This document shows, piece by piece, positions 34,818 to 42,936 of a DNA stretch of 64,000 nt (positions are counted from its first letter, which is position 1; each line of letters starts with the position of its first letter). This DNA is from Pseudohongiella sp. O18 (GTDB taxonomy: Bacteria > Pseudomonadota > Gammaproteobacteria > Pseudomonadales > Pseudohongiellaceae). The notes under the pieces are model-generated. The model saw only the letters and a program-made list of their open reading frames with translations, had not been told where the DNA came from and ran no database searches. Position numbers and translations under genes: made by a program. Where the stretch lies: NCBI RefSeq assembly GCF_021729085.1, contig NZ_JAJSAR010000002.1, positions 930,001-994,000 of the forward strand, written 5' to 3'.

Positions 34818-35619
34818 GGCTTGCCTCCACAGTGCCGGCCAGTCGATCAGCCTCCATCTTCAAAAGCGTTTTAAGCAAACTGCCATAGGCCTGCACTCCA
34901 CGGCTTTCAGGGTCCAGCGACAATGGCGTTACACCCTGAGAGCTGGCATCGCGCAATCGGGTATCGACTGGAATGGCCGCCTGCCAGGTAACCTCAGGCC
35001 AGGTTTTTCGCATATAGCGGAAACTGCTGACGCTGGCGTGAGTGCGGCGGTCAAACAGCGTTGGCACCATAAGGAATGGCAATGGGTGGCGGCGTGACCG
35101 GTTGACCATCTGCAGGGTATTCAGCATTCGCTCCACGCCCTTGATGGCCAGAAATTCCGTCTGCACCGGGACAATCAACTGTTCCGAGGCTGCCAGGGCA
35201 TTGATCAGCAATACACCCAGTGTGGGTGGGCTGTCGATCAGCACATAATCAAAGTCATCCCAGAGCTTGCTCAGCGCTCTGGAAATGGCCAGCCCCATGC
35301 CCTCCTGGGTGACGGCGCTGCGCTCAAGAGTAGCCAGCGCAGTACTGCCCGGGACCAGCATCAGATTCTTGTAGGCCGTTGGCTGGATGCTCTGGCGCAA
35401 TACCTGGTCCGACAGGCGCCCGGGTCCAACAAACCACTCAAAGCTGCTGCCGGCTGCATTCTCGGGTGCGTGTCCGAAGTAACTGCCCAAGGACCCCTGC
35501 GGGTCAAGGTCCAGCATCAGCACACGTTTACCCCGATCAGCCAACAGGCTCGACAGCGCCACCGTTGTGGTGGTCTTGCCGACTCCGCCCTTCTGATTGG
35601 CTACCGACCATACATGCAT
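34810..35619 (-). CDS. parC: ParA-family ATPase of the ParC type, for polar chemotaxis arrays
   Basis: A 269-residue deviant-Walker ATPase with NQKGGVGKTTTTVAL, LMLDLDPQGSLG and DYVLIDSPPTLGVLL. It stands between cheB and the ParP-like gene without a parB partner, so it is not the chromosome-partition ParA. In Vibrio the equivalent ParC places chemotaxis arrays at the pole. The symbol should not be confused with topoisomerase IV parC. Confidence 0.8.
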   Translation of the reverse strand: MHVWSVANQKGGVGKTTTTVALSSLLADRGKRVLMLDLDPQGSLGSYFGHAPENAAGSSFEWFVGPGRLSDQVLRQSIQPTAYKNLMLVPGSTALATLERSAVTQEGMGLAISRALSKLWDDFDYVLIDSPPTLGVLLINALAASEQLIVPVQTEFLAIKGVERMLNTLQMVNRSRRHPLPFLMVPTLFDRRTHASVSSFRYMRKTWPEVTWQAAIPVDTRLRDASSQGVTPLSLDPESRGVQAYGSLLKTLLKMEADRLAGTVEASHA

Positions 35620-35620
35620 G

Positions 35621-36691
35621 TCAGCATATCTCCTGACAAAGACGCGCTGCCACCTTGTTCAACGGCAGCACCTCGTCTACCAGACCTGCTTTGGCAACAG
35701 CCATGGGCATACCATAGATGACTGAACTTTCTTCATCCTGTGCCCAGATTGTTGCCCCGCTTGTTTTTAACATCCTGGCACCATCACGACCGTCAGAGCC
35801 CATGCCAGTCAACACAACTCCCAGCACTTTGTTACCCAGGTCGCGTGCTGCCGACCCGAAGGTCACGTCCAGCGATGGTTTGTAATTCAAGCGCTCATCA
35901 CCGTCAATGACTCTGACCCGCAAAGAACTGCGCCCTTCCACCAGCATCTGCTTGCCACCTGGCGCCAGATAGGCATGCCCGGGTTTCAGCACGTCACCAT
36001 CACTGGCCTCGGCAATACTTATCCGGGCGATGCGGTTCAGACGCTCGGCAAACGCACGTGTAAAGGTGCCAGGCATATGTTGTACCAGCAGTATTGGCAA
36101 CGGAAACGAGTCTGGCAGCTTTGTCAGCACCTCCTGCAGTGCCATCGGGCCACCGGTTGAGGCTCCAATAATCACCAGTTGCGCGTGACGCAGATTGCCA
36201 CGCCCTGATGCCGCTGGCTCGTAGCTGCGCGTCTCCGCCTGCGCCGGCGCTGCCGCGGGTGCGCTGGCAATGGCTGCCGGCGCTGACCGGCTGCGGCTGC
36301 GTGATACAACCACAATGCGTTCACACAGAATCTTCTGCAGTTCTTCAGCGTGGTGCGAAATATCTTCAAAGTTTTTGGGCAGGTAATCAACCGCCCCGGC
36401 TTCCAGCGCATCAAGTGTGACACGCGCCCCCTCATAGGTAAGCGAGGAGAACATCAACACAGGTGTGCGACTGGCCTGCACAATGTGCCGCACGGCCGTA
36501 ATGCCGTCCATGACCGGCATTTCATAGTCCATGGTGATGACATCCGGCTTCAGTCGAGCCGCCTGGTCCACGGCTTCCTGACCATTGACCGCTGTTCCGA
36601 TTACTTCCAGGCGACTGTCGGCATTGATCAGCTCACTGAGACGCCGGCGAAAGAAGCCCGAATCGTCAACTACCAGAACCTTTATTGTCAT
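35621..36691 (-). CDS. cheB: chemotaxis protein-glutamate methylesterase CheB
   Basis: CheB removes methyl groups from receptors and resets sensitivity. The receiver domain (1-120) has the phosphoryl site Asp55 in ITMDYEMPVMDG. A Pro/Ala/Arg-rich linker follows, then the esterase domain with the catalytic serine in GASTGG, histidine in VQHMPGTF and aspartate in TGMGSDGRDGA. It is 14 bases after cheA. No cheR is in the window; in Pseudomonas cheR sits elsewhere with cheV. Confidence 0.96.
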   Translation of the reverse strand: MTIKVLVVDDSGFFRRRLSELINADSRLEVIGTAVNGQEAVDQAARLKPDVITMDYEMPVMDGITAVRHIVQASRTPVLMFSSLTYEGARVTLDALEAGAVDYLPKNFEDISHHAEELQKILCERIVVVSRSRSRSAPAAIASAPAAAPAQAETRSYEPAASGRGNLRHAQLVIIGASTGGPMALQEVLTKLPDSFPLPILLVQHMPGTFTRAFAERLNRIARISIAEASDGDVLKPGHAYLAPGGKQMLVEGRSSLRVRVIDGDERLNYKPSLDVTFGSAARDLGNKVLGVVLTGMGSDGRDGARMLKTSGATIWAQDEESSVIYGMPMAVAKAGLVDEVLPLNKVAARLCQEIC

Positions 36692-36705
36692 AGTGTCAGT
36701 TCCTG

Positions 36706-38904
36706 TTACGCTGCATATCGCTTCAGCAGACCGGGCACATCAAGGATAACGGCAATGCGACCATCACCGGTAATCGTGGCACCAGCCATACCCGGAGTTC
36801 CGTGCAGCATACGACCCAGGGGTTTGATGACAACCTCTTCCTGACCGATCAGCGTGTCGACCACAAATCCGACTCGCTGTGTACCCACGTGCACTATGAC
36901 AACGTTCGCTTCAGTCTTGATGGCATCGCTGCCACCCTGATGGGTCAGCCAGCGGCGCAGATGGAACAGTGGCAACGCCTTGTCGCGTACCGTCACCACC
37001 TGCTGCCCGTCGACGACGTGGGTTCGGCTGAGATCCAGATTGAATATCTCACTGACATTCGCCAGCGGCAGCGCGAAGGTCTGGTCTCCAACAACGATCA
37101 TCAGCGTCGGCATGATGGCCAGGGTCAGGGGTACCTTGATTTCAATACGCGAGCCTTTGCCCGGATTCGACTCGATGGCGATGGTGCCATTGAGCTGCGA
37201 AATTTTGGTCTTGACCACATCCATACCCACGCCACGGCCAGAGACATCCGAAATTTCGGTTTTGGTCGAGAAGCCTGGTGCAAAAATCAGATCAAAACAT
37301 TCAGAGCGGCTCAGTCGATCCGCAGCATCCTTGTCCATCAAACCTTTTTCAACGGCTTTGCGGCGCAGCACATCAGGATCCATGCCATTGCCGTCGTCAC
37401 TGATGGTCAGCAGAATATGGTCGCCTTCCTGCTCAGCTGCGAGCAAAACTGTTCCCTGACGCGATTTGCCATTCTTCTCACGCTGCTCAGGCAGTTCAAT
37501 ACCGTGGTCCACGGCATTTCGCACCAGGTGCACCAGCGGGTCTGCCAGCGCCTCTACCAGGTTTTTGTCCAGATCGGTTTCTTCACCGTGCAGCTCAAGC
37601 GCGACTTCCTTCTTGAGGTTACGTGCCAGGTCTCGCACGACGCGCGGGAAGCGACCAAACACTTTCTTGATTGGCTGCATCCGCGTCTTCATGACAGAGG
37701 TTTGCAGGTCGGCTGTCACAAGATCCAGATTGGCAACCGCCTTGGACAGTGTTTCATCTGCAGCAGTGGAGCCTATACGAACCAGACGGTTTCGGACCAA
37801 TACCAGCTCACCCACCATGTTCATGATTTCGTCCAGGCGACGGGTATCAACACGGACGGTTGTTTCCGGCGCCTCTTTGGCAGCTGCGTTAGCGGCTGCT
37901 GCCGGAGCGGCTGGCTGGGCACTGGCCGCAGGCTTGCTGTCTGGCACTGCCCGCAATGCTGGCTTGGTGGCGCTGGCTGGTTTGGCCGCACTGCCCGTTT
38001 TAGCACTGGCGGGTTTGTCATTTTTGCTGGCTTCAGCAGTTTCAGCCTTTTTCTTAGCCGCGCTGACAGCGCCAGATGGCACACCACCATGTGAACCTGA
38101 ACCATGCAACTGGTCCAGAAGGGCTTCAAATTCTTCGTCGGTTATTTCATCGCCGCCACTGGCCGAGGCAGTCGCGCTCTGCTCTGTTTCTGCAGGCTCT
38201 AATGAGCTTTCGTCAGCCGATGGCTGGCTGGACGAGCCGACGGACTGCTTCGCGGTATCGGCCGGCTTCTCGGGAGATACTTCCTTTGCAGCTGAAGGCT
38301 CTGGCGTTTTGCCCTGCAACTGATCCAACAGTGCTTCAAATTCTTCTTCAGTGATTTCTTCGTCGTCGCTGGCACTGATGCTGCCTTCGGCGTCCGCCGC
38401 GATATCAGCAGAGTCGAGAGAGGCCAGCAGCTGGTCAAATTCCTCATCACTCATATCGTCCGTGCTTTCTTCAGCAACGGGTTCGGGATTGTCAGCCAGC
38501 GGCTCTGTGATATCTTCGCCGCTGGCCAGGGCCTGCAGTGCATCAAGCAATGTCTGGGGGGCTGGATCAGGAGCCTGCCCCTCCTTGACCTGGGCAAACA
38601 TGCCATTAACGGTGTCCAGCGCCTGCAGTACTACATCCATCAGCTCGGCCGTTACTTTGCGGTGACCGTTGCGCAGATTGTCAAACAGGTTTTCGGTGAC
38701 ATGGCAGCAATCCACCATGGCATTCAACTGAAGGAAGCCGGCGCCTCCTTTGACGGTGTGAAAACCGCGAAAAATGGCGTTCAACAGGTTCTTGTCATCC
38801 GGTTGTTTTTCCAACTGGACCAGCTGTTCAGAGAGCTGTTCGAGAATTTCTCCGGCTTCAACCAGAAAATCCTCAAGAATCTCTTCGTCGTCAAAAAAAC
38901 TCAT
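36706..38904 (-). CDS. cheA: chemotaxis histidine kinase CheA
   Basis: The kinase of the chemotaxis array, about 732 residues. The P1 domain carries the phosphorylated His49 in FRGFHTVKGGAGF. The kinase domain has NAVDHGIE, DDGNGMD and GRGVGMDVVK, and a CheW-like domain ends the chain. Between P1 and the dimer domain lies a long acidic and Ala-rich linker (about 130-350) with three copies of a (D/E)EEF-x-x-LL-(D/A)-x-L motif instead of a clear P2 domain. The start at 38904 (MSFF) has AGGTGG before it and matches relatives; an ATG three codons upstream is also open. Confidence 0.96.
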   Translation of the reverse strand: MSFFDDEEILEDFLVEAGEILEQLSEQLVQLEKQPDDKNLLNAIFRGFHTVKGGAGFLQLNAMVDCCHVTENLFDNLRNGHRKVTAELMDVVLQALDTVNGMFAQVKEGQAPDPAPQTLLDALQALASGEDITEPLADNPEPVAEESTDDMSDEEFDQLLASLDSADIAADAEGSISASDDEEITEEEFEALLDQLQGKTPEPSAAKEVSPEKPADTAKQSVGSSSQPSADESSLEPAETEQSATASASGGDEITDEEFEALLDQLHGSGSHGGVPSGAVSAAKKKAETAEASKNDKPASAKTGSAAKPASATKPALRAVPDSKPAASAQPAAPAAAANAAAKEAPETTVRVDTRRLDEIMNMVGELVLVRNRLVRIGSTAADETLSKAVANLDLVTADLQTSVMKTRMQPIKKVFGRFPRVVRDLARNLKKEVALELHGEETDLDKNLVEALADPLVHLVRNAVDHGIELPEQREKNGKSRQGTVLLAAEQEGDHILLTISDDGNGMDPDVLRRKAVEKGLMDKDAADRLSRSECFDLIFAPGFSTKTEISDVSGRGVGMDVVKTKISQLNGTIAIESNPGKGSRIEIKVPLTLAIMPTLMIVVGDQTFALPLANVSEIFNLDLSRTHVVDGQQVVTVRDKALPLFHLRRWLTHQGGSDAIKTEANVVIVHVGTQRVGFVVDTLIGQEEVVIKPLGRMLHGTPGMAGATITGDGRIAVILDVPGLLKRYAA

Positions 38905-38955
38905 GTTGTCCACCTTTTCTACCTGAGCGTTATCAGCTGCCCGCTGTTGCGTTAG

Positions 38956-39636
38956 TCAAAAACCCAGGCTGGATAACAGATCGTCTACATCATCCTGACC
39001 CGAAACAACATCCTGGCTGGTTTTTGTCTGCGGGCCTTCAGCACGCAGGCGCCGTTCAGCATCCTCTTTCGGATCGTTAACTTGCACCACTCGTTCAATC
39101 CCGGCTACTTCTTCAACACTACTGGCCAGCTTGACCAGATTAACCAGGCTTTTTTCCACATCACTGACCAGACCGATGACACGCTTGATCACCTGACCGC
39201 TAAGATCCTGAAATCCCTGTGCCATCAAAATGTCGGTCAGGTTGCCGTGCAGGCCACTGCCTTCCGAATTTACGCGTGACAGCAGGCCACTCACGTCTTC
39301 AAAAAGCTTTTTCTCATCTTCGGAGCAAGAACGTGAGGCGACGTACTGAGCCCAGCGATCACCAACCTCATTGCTCTGCTCCACCATGCTCTGAATAATC
39401 GGGATCGAGTCATCCACCCGATCCATGGTTTTGTTGGCGGCTTCTTCTGTCATCTTGATAACGTAGTTAAGCCGGCTTCGGGCGTCCGCCATCTCAGACA
39501 GTTCGTGTTCAACCTCGGCGCTGCCTGTCACGTTAATGCCAACGTGAAAGTCGCGGATGGCGTTGTGCAGGGCCCGGGTCAGGCGCCCCACTTCACGATA
39601 GAGCAACTCGTAGCGTTCCTGGTCTATCTCAGCCAT
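38956..39636 (-). CDS. cheZ: CheY-P phosphatase CheZ
   Basis: CheZ dephosphorylates CheY. The 226-residue helical protein starts at the ATG at 39636 (MAEIDQERYELLY), after TGAGGGACC. The catalytic region is ILMAQGFQDLSGQVIKRV, with Asp and Gln in the family positions, and the CheY-binding tail ends DDLLSSLGF. It follows cheY by 10 bases. Confidence 0.94.
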   Translation of the reverse strand: MAEIDQERYELLYREVGRLTRALHNAIRDFHVGINVTGSAEVEHELSEMADARSRLNYVIKMTEEAANKTMDRVDDSIPIIQSMVEQSNEVGDRWAQYVASRSCSEDEKKLFEDVSGLLSRVNSEGSGLHGNLTDILMAQGFQDLSGQVIKRVIGLVSDVEKSLVNLVKLASSVEEVAGIERVVQVNDPKEDAERRLRAEGPQTKTSQDVVSGQDDVDDLLSSLGF

Positions 39637-39646
39637 TGACGGTCCC

Positions 39647-40027
39647 TCAGCTGGTGGCTTCAATGCGCTCAAAGATCTTTTCGATCTTCTCCTCCAGCGC
39701 AGCAGCCGTAAAAGGTTTAACTACGTAGCCATTGACCCCTGCCTGCGCAGCCGCAATGATCTGATCCCGTTTGGCCTCCGCGGTTACCATCAGCACAGGC
39801 AGTCCGCGCAGCTTCTCGCTGGCCCGCACAGCCTTCAGCAGATCGATTCCGGTCATGCCTGGCATGTTCCAGTCGGTAATCAGGAAGTCAAAACTTCCGT
39901 TTTCCAACATGGGCAGGGCGGAGTTGCCGTCATCAGCTTCGGCTGTATTGGTAAAACCAAGATCCCGCAACAGGTTTTTGATAATTCGACGCATTGTTGA
40001 GAAGTCATCAACAATGAGAATCTTCAT
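39647..40027 (-). CDS. cheY: chemotaxis response regulator CheY
   Basis: A single-domain receiver of 126 residues that binds FliM when phosphorylated and changes motor rotation. The acidic pair is Asp7/Asp8, the phosphoryl site Asp52 in [13 protein letters not shown], and the switch lysine lies in [10 protein letters not shown]. The start is the ATG at 40027 (MKILIVDD); the longer frame upstream runs through the leader. A sigma-28 promoter stands 78 bases upstream. Confidence 0.97.
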   Translation of the reverse strand: MKILIVDDFSTMRRIIKNLLRDLGFTNTAEADDGNSALPMLENGSFDFLITDWNMPGMTGIDLLKAVRASEKLRGLPVLMVTAEAKRDQIIAAAQAGVNGYVVKPFTAAALEEKIEKIFERIEATS

Positions 40028-40104
40028 GTTTTTGTCCAAAACCGCCTCCAGGTCATGAAATCTGTCCGGGGGCAACCTGAACAATATGGTTTCCCCTGGC
40101 AATG

Positions 40105-40131
40105 TTATCGCTTGGAAAGTGAAAAAATTTA
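40105..40131 (-). promoter_or_regulatory. candidate sigma-28 (FliA) promoter for cheY
   Basis: On the minus strand TAAATTTT, 11 bases, then AGCGATAA fits the FliA consensus TAAAGTTT-N11-GCCGATAA, with the 15-base distance kept between TAAA and the -10 element. It lies between fliA and cheY, so the fliA product would drive the chemotaxis genes just after its own. Confidence 0.7.
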
Positions 40132-40184
40132 GAGCGAACTGCTAAATAAGTGCAATTAATGCAATTTTAGCGGACGGAAGGGGC

Positions 40185-40907
40185 TCAACGCCATTCCTGA
40201 AGACGCGAACGAAGCCGCAGGGCGGCCTGGGAATGGATCTGGCTGACCCTGGATTCGCTGACACCCAGAACCTCGCCAATCTCCTTGAGATTCAGTTCTT
40301 CGTCATAATACAGGGCAAGGACCAGCTTTTCGCGCTCGGGCAGCCCATCGATGGCTTCGGACAGATGCTCACGGAAGTTATCCTCCTGCAGCTCTTCCGA
40401 GGGACCGGATACTTCACCCGAGGCTACTTCGATCGAGGAATCATCACCACCCTGCGTCAGATCATCAAAGCTGAACAGGCGGCTGCCACTGGCATCCTGC
40501 AGAATGGTGTAATAGGTATCGAGATCGACACCCATTTCGGCAGCAATCTCATGATCTTTGGCGTCAGTGCCGGTGCGCGCCTCAATGGCCTTGACGGCTT
40601 CGGCTACCTGCCGGTTCTTGCGGTGGACAGACCGCGGTGCCCAGTCGCCGCGCCTGATTTCGTCCAGCATGGCACCGCGAATTCGAATGCCTGCATAGGT
40701 TTCAAAACTGGCTCCCTTGCTGACATCATACTTACGGGCAGCTTCCAGCAGGCCAATCATGCCTGACTGGATCAGATCGTCGAGCTGCACGCTGGATGGC
40801 ATACGCATCAACAGATGGTGCGCAATCCGCTTCACCAGCGGCGCATGCTGTATGACCAGGTCGTCTGCCCCGGCTACTTGAACGTCCTGATAAAGTGTTG
40901 CACCCAT
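40185..40907 (-). CDS. fliA: flagellar sigma factor FliA (sigma-28)
   Basis: A 240-residue sigma-70 family protein for late flagellar genes. Region 2 has QLDDLIQSGMIGLLEAARKYD and FETYAGIRIRGAMLDEIRR; region 4 has REKLVLALYYDEELNLKEIGEVLGVSESRVSQIHSQA in parts. It follows fleN by 3 bases, the usual flhF-fleN-fliA order. Confidence 0.97.
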   Translation of the reverse strand: MGATLYQDVQVAGADDLVIQHAPLVKRIAHHLLMRMPSSVQLDDLIQSGMIGLLEAARKYDVSKGASFETYAGIRIRGAMLDEIRRGDWAPRSVHRKNRQVAEAVKAIEARTGTDAKDHEIAAEMGVDLDTYYTILQDASGSRLFSFDDLTQGGDDSSIEVASGEVSGPSEELQEDNFREHLSEAIDGLPEREKLVLALYYDEELNLKEIGEVLGVSESRVSQIHSQAALRLRSRLQEWR

Positions 40908-40910
40908 ATC

Positions 40911-41717
40911 TCAGGCCATGCCCTGTACAAGTCGTTCCACAAAAAATTCCAACTGACCAGTTGCCTCAGTTCGCACCGGCCAACCCAGCACTTCCGACGC
41001 CAGACGTCGGTATCCATCAGCCGCTCTGCCGCCCGGATAGCTCAAAAGCACTGGCTTCTGTCTCTGCACGGCCTTGCGTACTGTCTCATCAAAGGGGATG
41101 TCACCGGCATACCGCAGATTAACATCCAGAAACTTGCTGGTAACTGCCGCAAACCGATTGAACAGGTTGCGACCTTCCTGTGGCGATCTTGTCATATTCG
41201 CCAGAATCCGGAAATCGCGCAACTGGCAATCACGGTTCAGCAACTTGACCAGTGCGTAAGCGTCCGTCATCGACGAGGGCTCATCGCATACAACAACCAG
41301 CACTTCCTGCGCCGCGCGCACAAAACTGACCACGGAGTCAGAGATGCCCGCCGCCGTGTCGATGACCAGTACATCAAGCTCATCGGACAGATCGCTGAAG
41401 GCATGAATGATGCCCGCATGCTGATTGGCGCCCATATTGACCAGCGTCTGTACGCCAGATGATGCCGGAATGATCTTGATACCCTGCGTCTCGATCATGA
41501 CATCGCGCAGATCACAGACTCCCGCCATGACCTCGGCAATGGTCTTGTCGGCCTTGACGCCCATCAGGATGTCAACGTTGGCCAGTCCCAGGTCGGCATC
41601 CATCAAAACCACACGTTTGCCAGCCTGGGCCATTGCCAGACTTAAATTCACCGAAATACTGGTTTTTCCGACACCGCCCTTGCCGCCGGTTACTGCCAGT
41701 ACCTGTATGGGATGCAT
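40911..41717 (-). CDS. fleN: flagellar number regulator FleN/FlhG
   Basis: A MinD-like ATPase of 268 residues that limits polar flagella to one, acting against FlhF and, in Pseudomonas, the activator FleQ. Walker A reads GGKGGVGKTSISVNL and Walker A' VLMDADLGLANVDILMG. It stands between flhF and fliA. No fleQ is present in the window. Confidence 0.95.
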   Translation of the reverse strand: MHPIQVLAVTGGKGGVGKTSISVNLSLAMAQAGKRVVLMDADLGLANVDILMGVKADKTIAEVMAGVCDLRDVMIETQGIKIIPASSGVQTLVNMGANQHAGIIHAFSDLSDELDVLVIDTAAGISDSVVSFVRAAQEVLVVVCDEPSSMTDAYALVKLLNRDCQLRDFRILANMTRSPQEGRNLFNRFAAVTSKFLDVNLRYAGDIPFDETVRKAVQRQKPVLLSYPGGRAADGYRRLASEVLGWPVRTEATGQLEFFVERLVQGMA

Positions 41718-41751
41718 CCCTATAAATCTCCTACCTGATCAGCCCGTGCCC

Positions 41752-42903
41752 TTAAATCGCGGCACGTTTTGCTGCGGCCGCTCTGCTCGGCGGCTGACTG
41801 CCAAAATTGTTCATGACGCGTGCGCGATCCACGGGCGTCGCGGCCTGAGCCCGACCCAGTGCCACCGCCCGTTTGACGAGCGCCTGCGCAGTCGCCACAG
41901 CCAGGTCATCGGGGATGGCCTGGCCAAATGTTTCGTATACTACTGGCACGGCGCGATCAATACACAGCGCCAACGCCTCGCCCATCACACAGGCTTCATC
42001 CAAGTGTGTCAGAATACACCCTGACACGCCTGCCGTCGAACAGGTTTTCCACGCCGCCTGCAGCACCTGGCCTTGAGCCGTGCAAGGCAGTACCACCCAG
42101 TTTTGAACCTGTGGCTGGTCAGCCAGCTCAGACAATTGTCGCTGCTGCTCCGGATGCCGCGATGGCAGACCTGCTGTATCGATCAAAACCAGTCGCTTGT
42201 GGGCCAGACTCTGCAGCGTATCGCCCAGTGAATGCTGATTATCAACAATCCGTACCGTTACGCCAAGTATGCGACCCAGCGTGCGCAGTTGCTCGTGGGC
42301 AGCCAGTCGGAAGCTGTCCGTGGTAACCAGCGCAACCTCTTCCGGACCATTGGCCAGCACAAACCTGGTGGCAAGTTTGGCGATGGTGGTCGTTTTACCA
42401 GCGCCGGTCGGACCCAGGAAGGCAAAAATGCCGCCGGTGCTGACAGGATCGGCACTGTGTACCGGCGTCATTTTGACCAGCGCCGATAAGGTCTGGCGCC
42501 AGAGTTGATCCAGCGTGCGGGCCTGGCCTGCCAGATCCAGCAGCCGCTGATTGATATTGCCGGGCAGGCCCATCGCCACCAGTCGCTCCCAGATCGCAGC
42601 CTGAGCTGGTGTCTGGCGGGCAAACTGATCCCAGGCCAGTCCATTCAGGCGCTGCTGCAGCAGGCTGCGAATGCTGTTCAGTTCAGAGCGCATGGCGCCA
42701 AATTCCGCTTTGCTGACCGAAGGCTCATTGGCAGCATTAAACTCCGCCGCTTTGTCAGGCGAGGCCGGCGCAGGCGTGGCCACCACCTCAACACCGCCCT
42801 CAACGCTGCGGGTTGACAGAATCGCCGCATCTTCACCAAATGCCTGGCGCACGTCCATCAGTGCTCTGCGCATATCTTTGGCCACGAATTTCTTAAGCTG
42901 CAT
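41752..42903 (-). CDS. flhF: flagellar biosynthesis GTPase FlhF
   Basis: An SRP-type GTPase of 383 residues that marks the pole where the flagellum is built. An N-terminal part (LKKFVAKDMRRALMDVRQAFG) is followed by the G domain from about 165 with GPTGAGKTTTIAKLA and LVLIDTAGLPSRH. Placement after flhA and before fleN matches polar flagellates. Confidence 0.95.
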   Translation of the reverse strand: MQLKKFVAKDMRRALMDVRQAFGEDAAILSTRSVEGGVEVVATPAPASPDKAAEFNAANEPSVSKAEFGAMRSELNSIRSLLQQRLNGLAWDQFARQTPAQAAIWERLVAMGLPGNINQRLLDLAGQARTLDQLWRQTLSALVKMTPVHSADPVSTGGIFAFLGPTGAGKTTTIAKLATRFVLANGPEEVALVTTDSFRLAAHEQLRTLGRILGVTVRIVDNQHSLGDTLQSLAHKRLVLIDTAGLPSRHPEQQRQLSELADQPQVQNWVVLPCTAQGQVLQAAWKTCSTAGVSGCILTHLDEACVMGEALALCIDRAVPVVYETFGQAIPDDLAVATAQALVKRAVALGRAQAATPVDRARVMNNFGSQPPSRAAAAKRAAI

Positions 42904-42936
42904 GCTCTGCCCTCTTCGATCTCAATGTTGTTTCTG

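Noticed and set aside
34810-35619. A chromosome or plasmid partition locus
   Set aside because: The ParA-family gene has no parB or parS and sits among chemotaxis genes; it is the array-placing type.
36802-38094. A 430-codon open frame opposite cheA
   Set aside because: His/Gln/Arg-rich translation typical of an antisense shadow; CheA on the other strand is complete.
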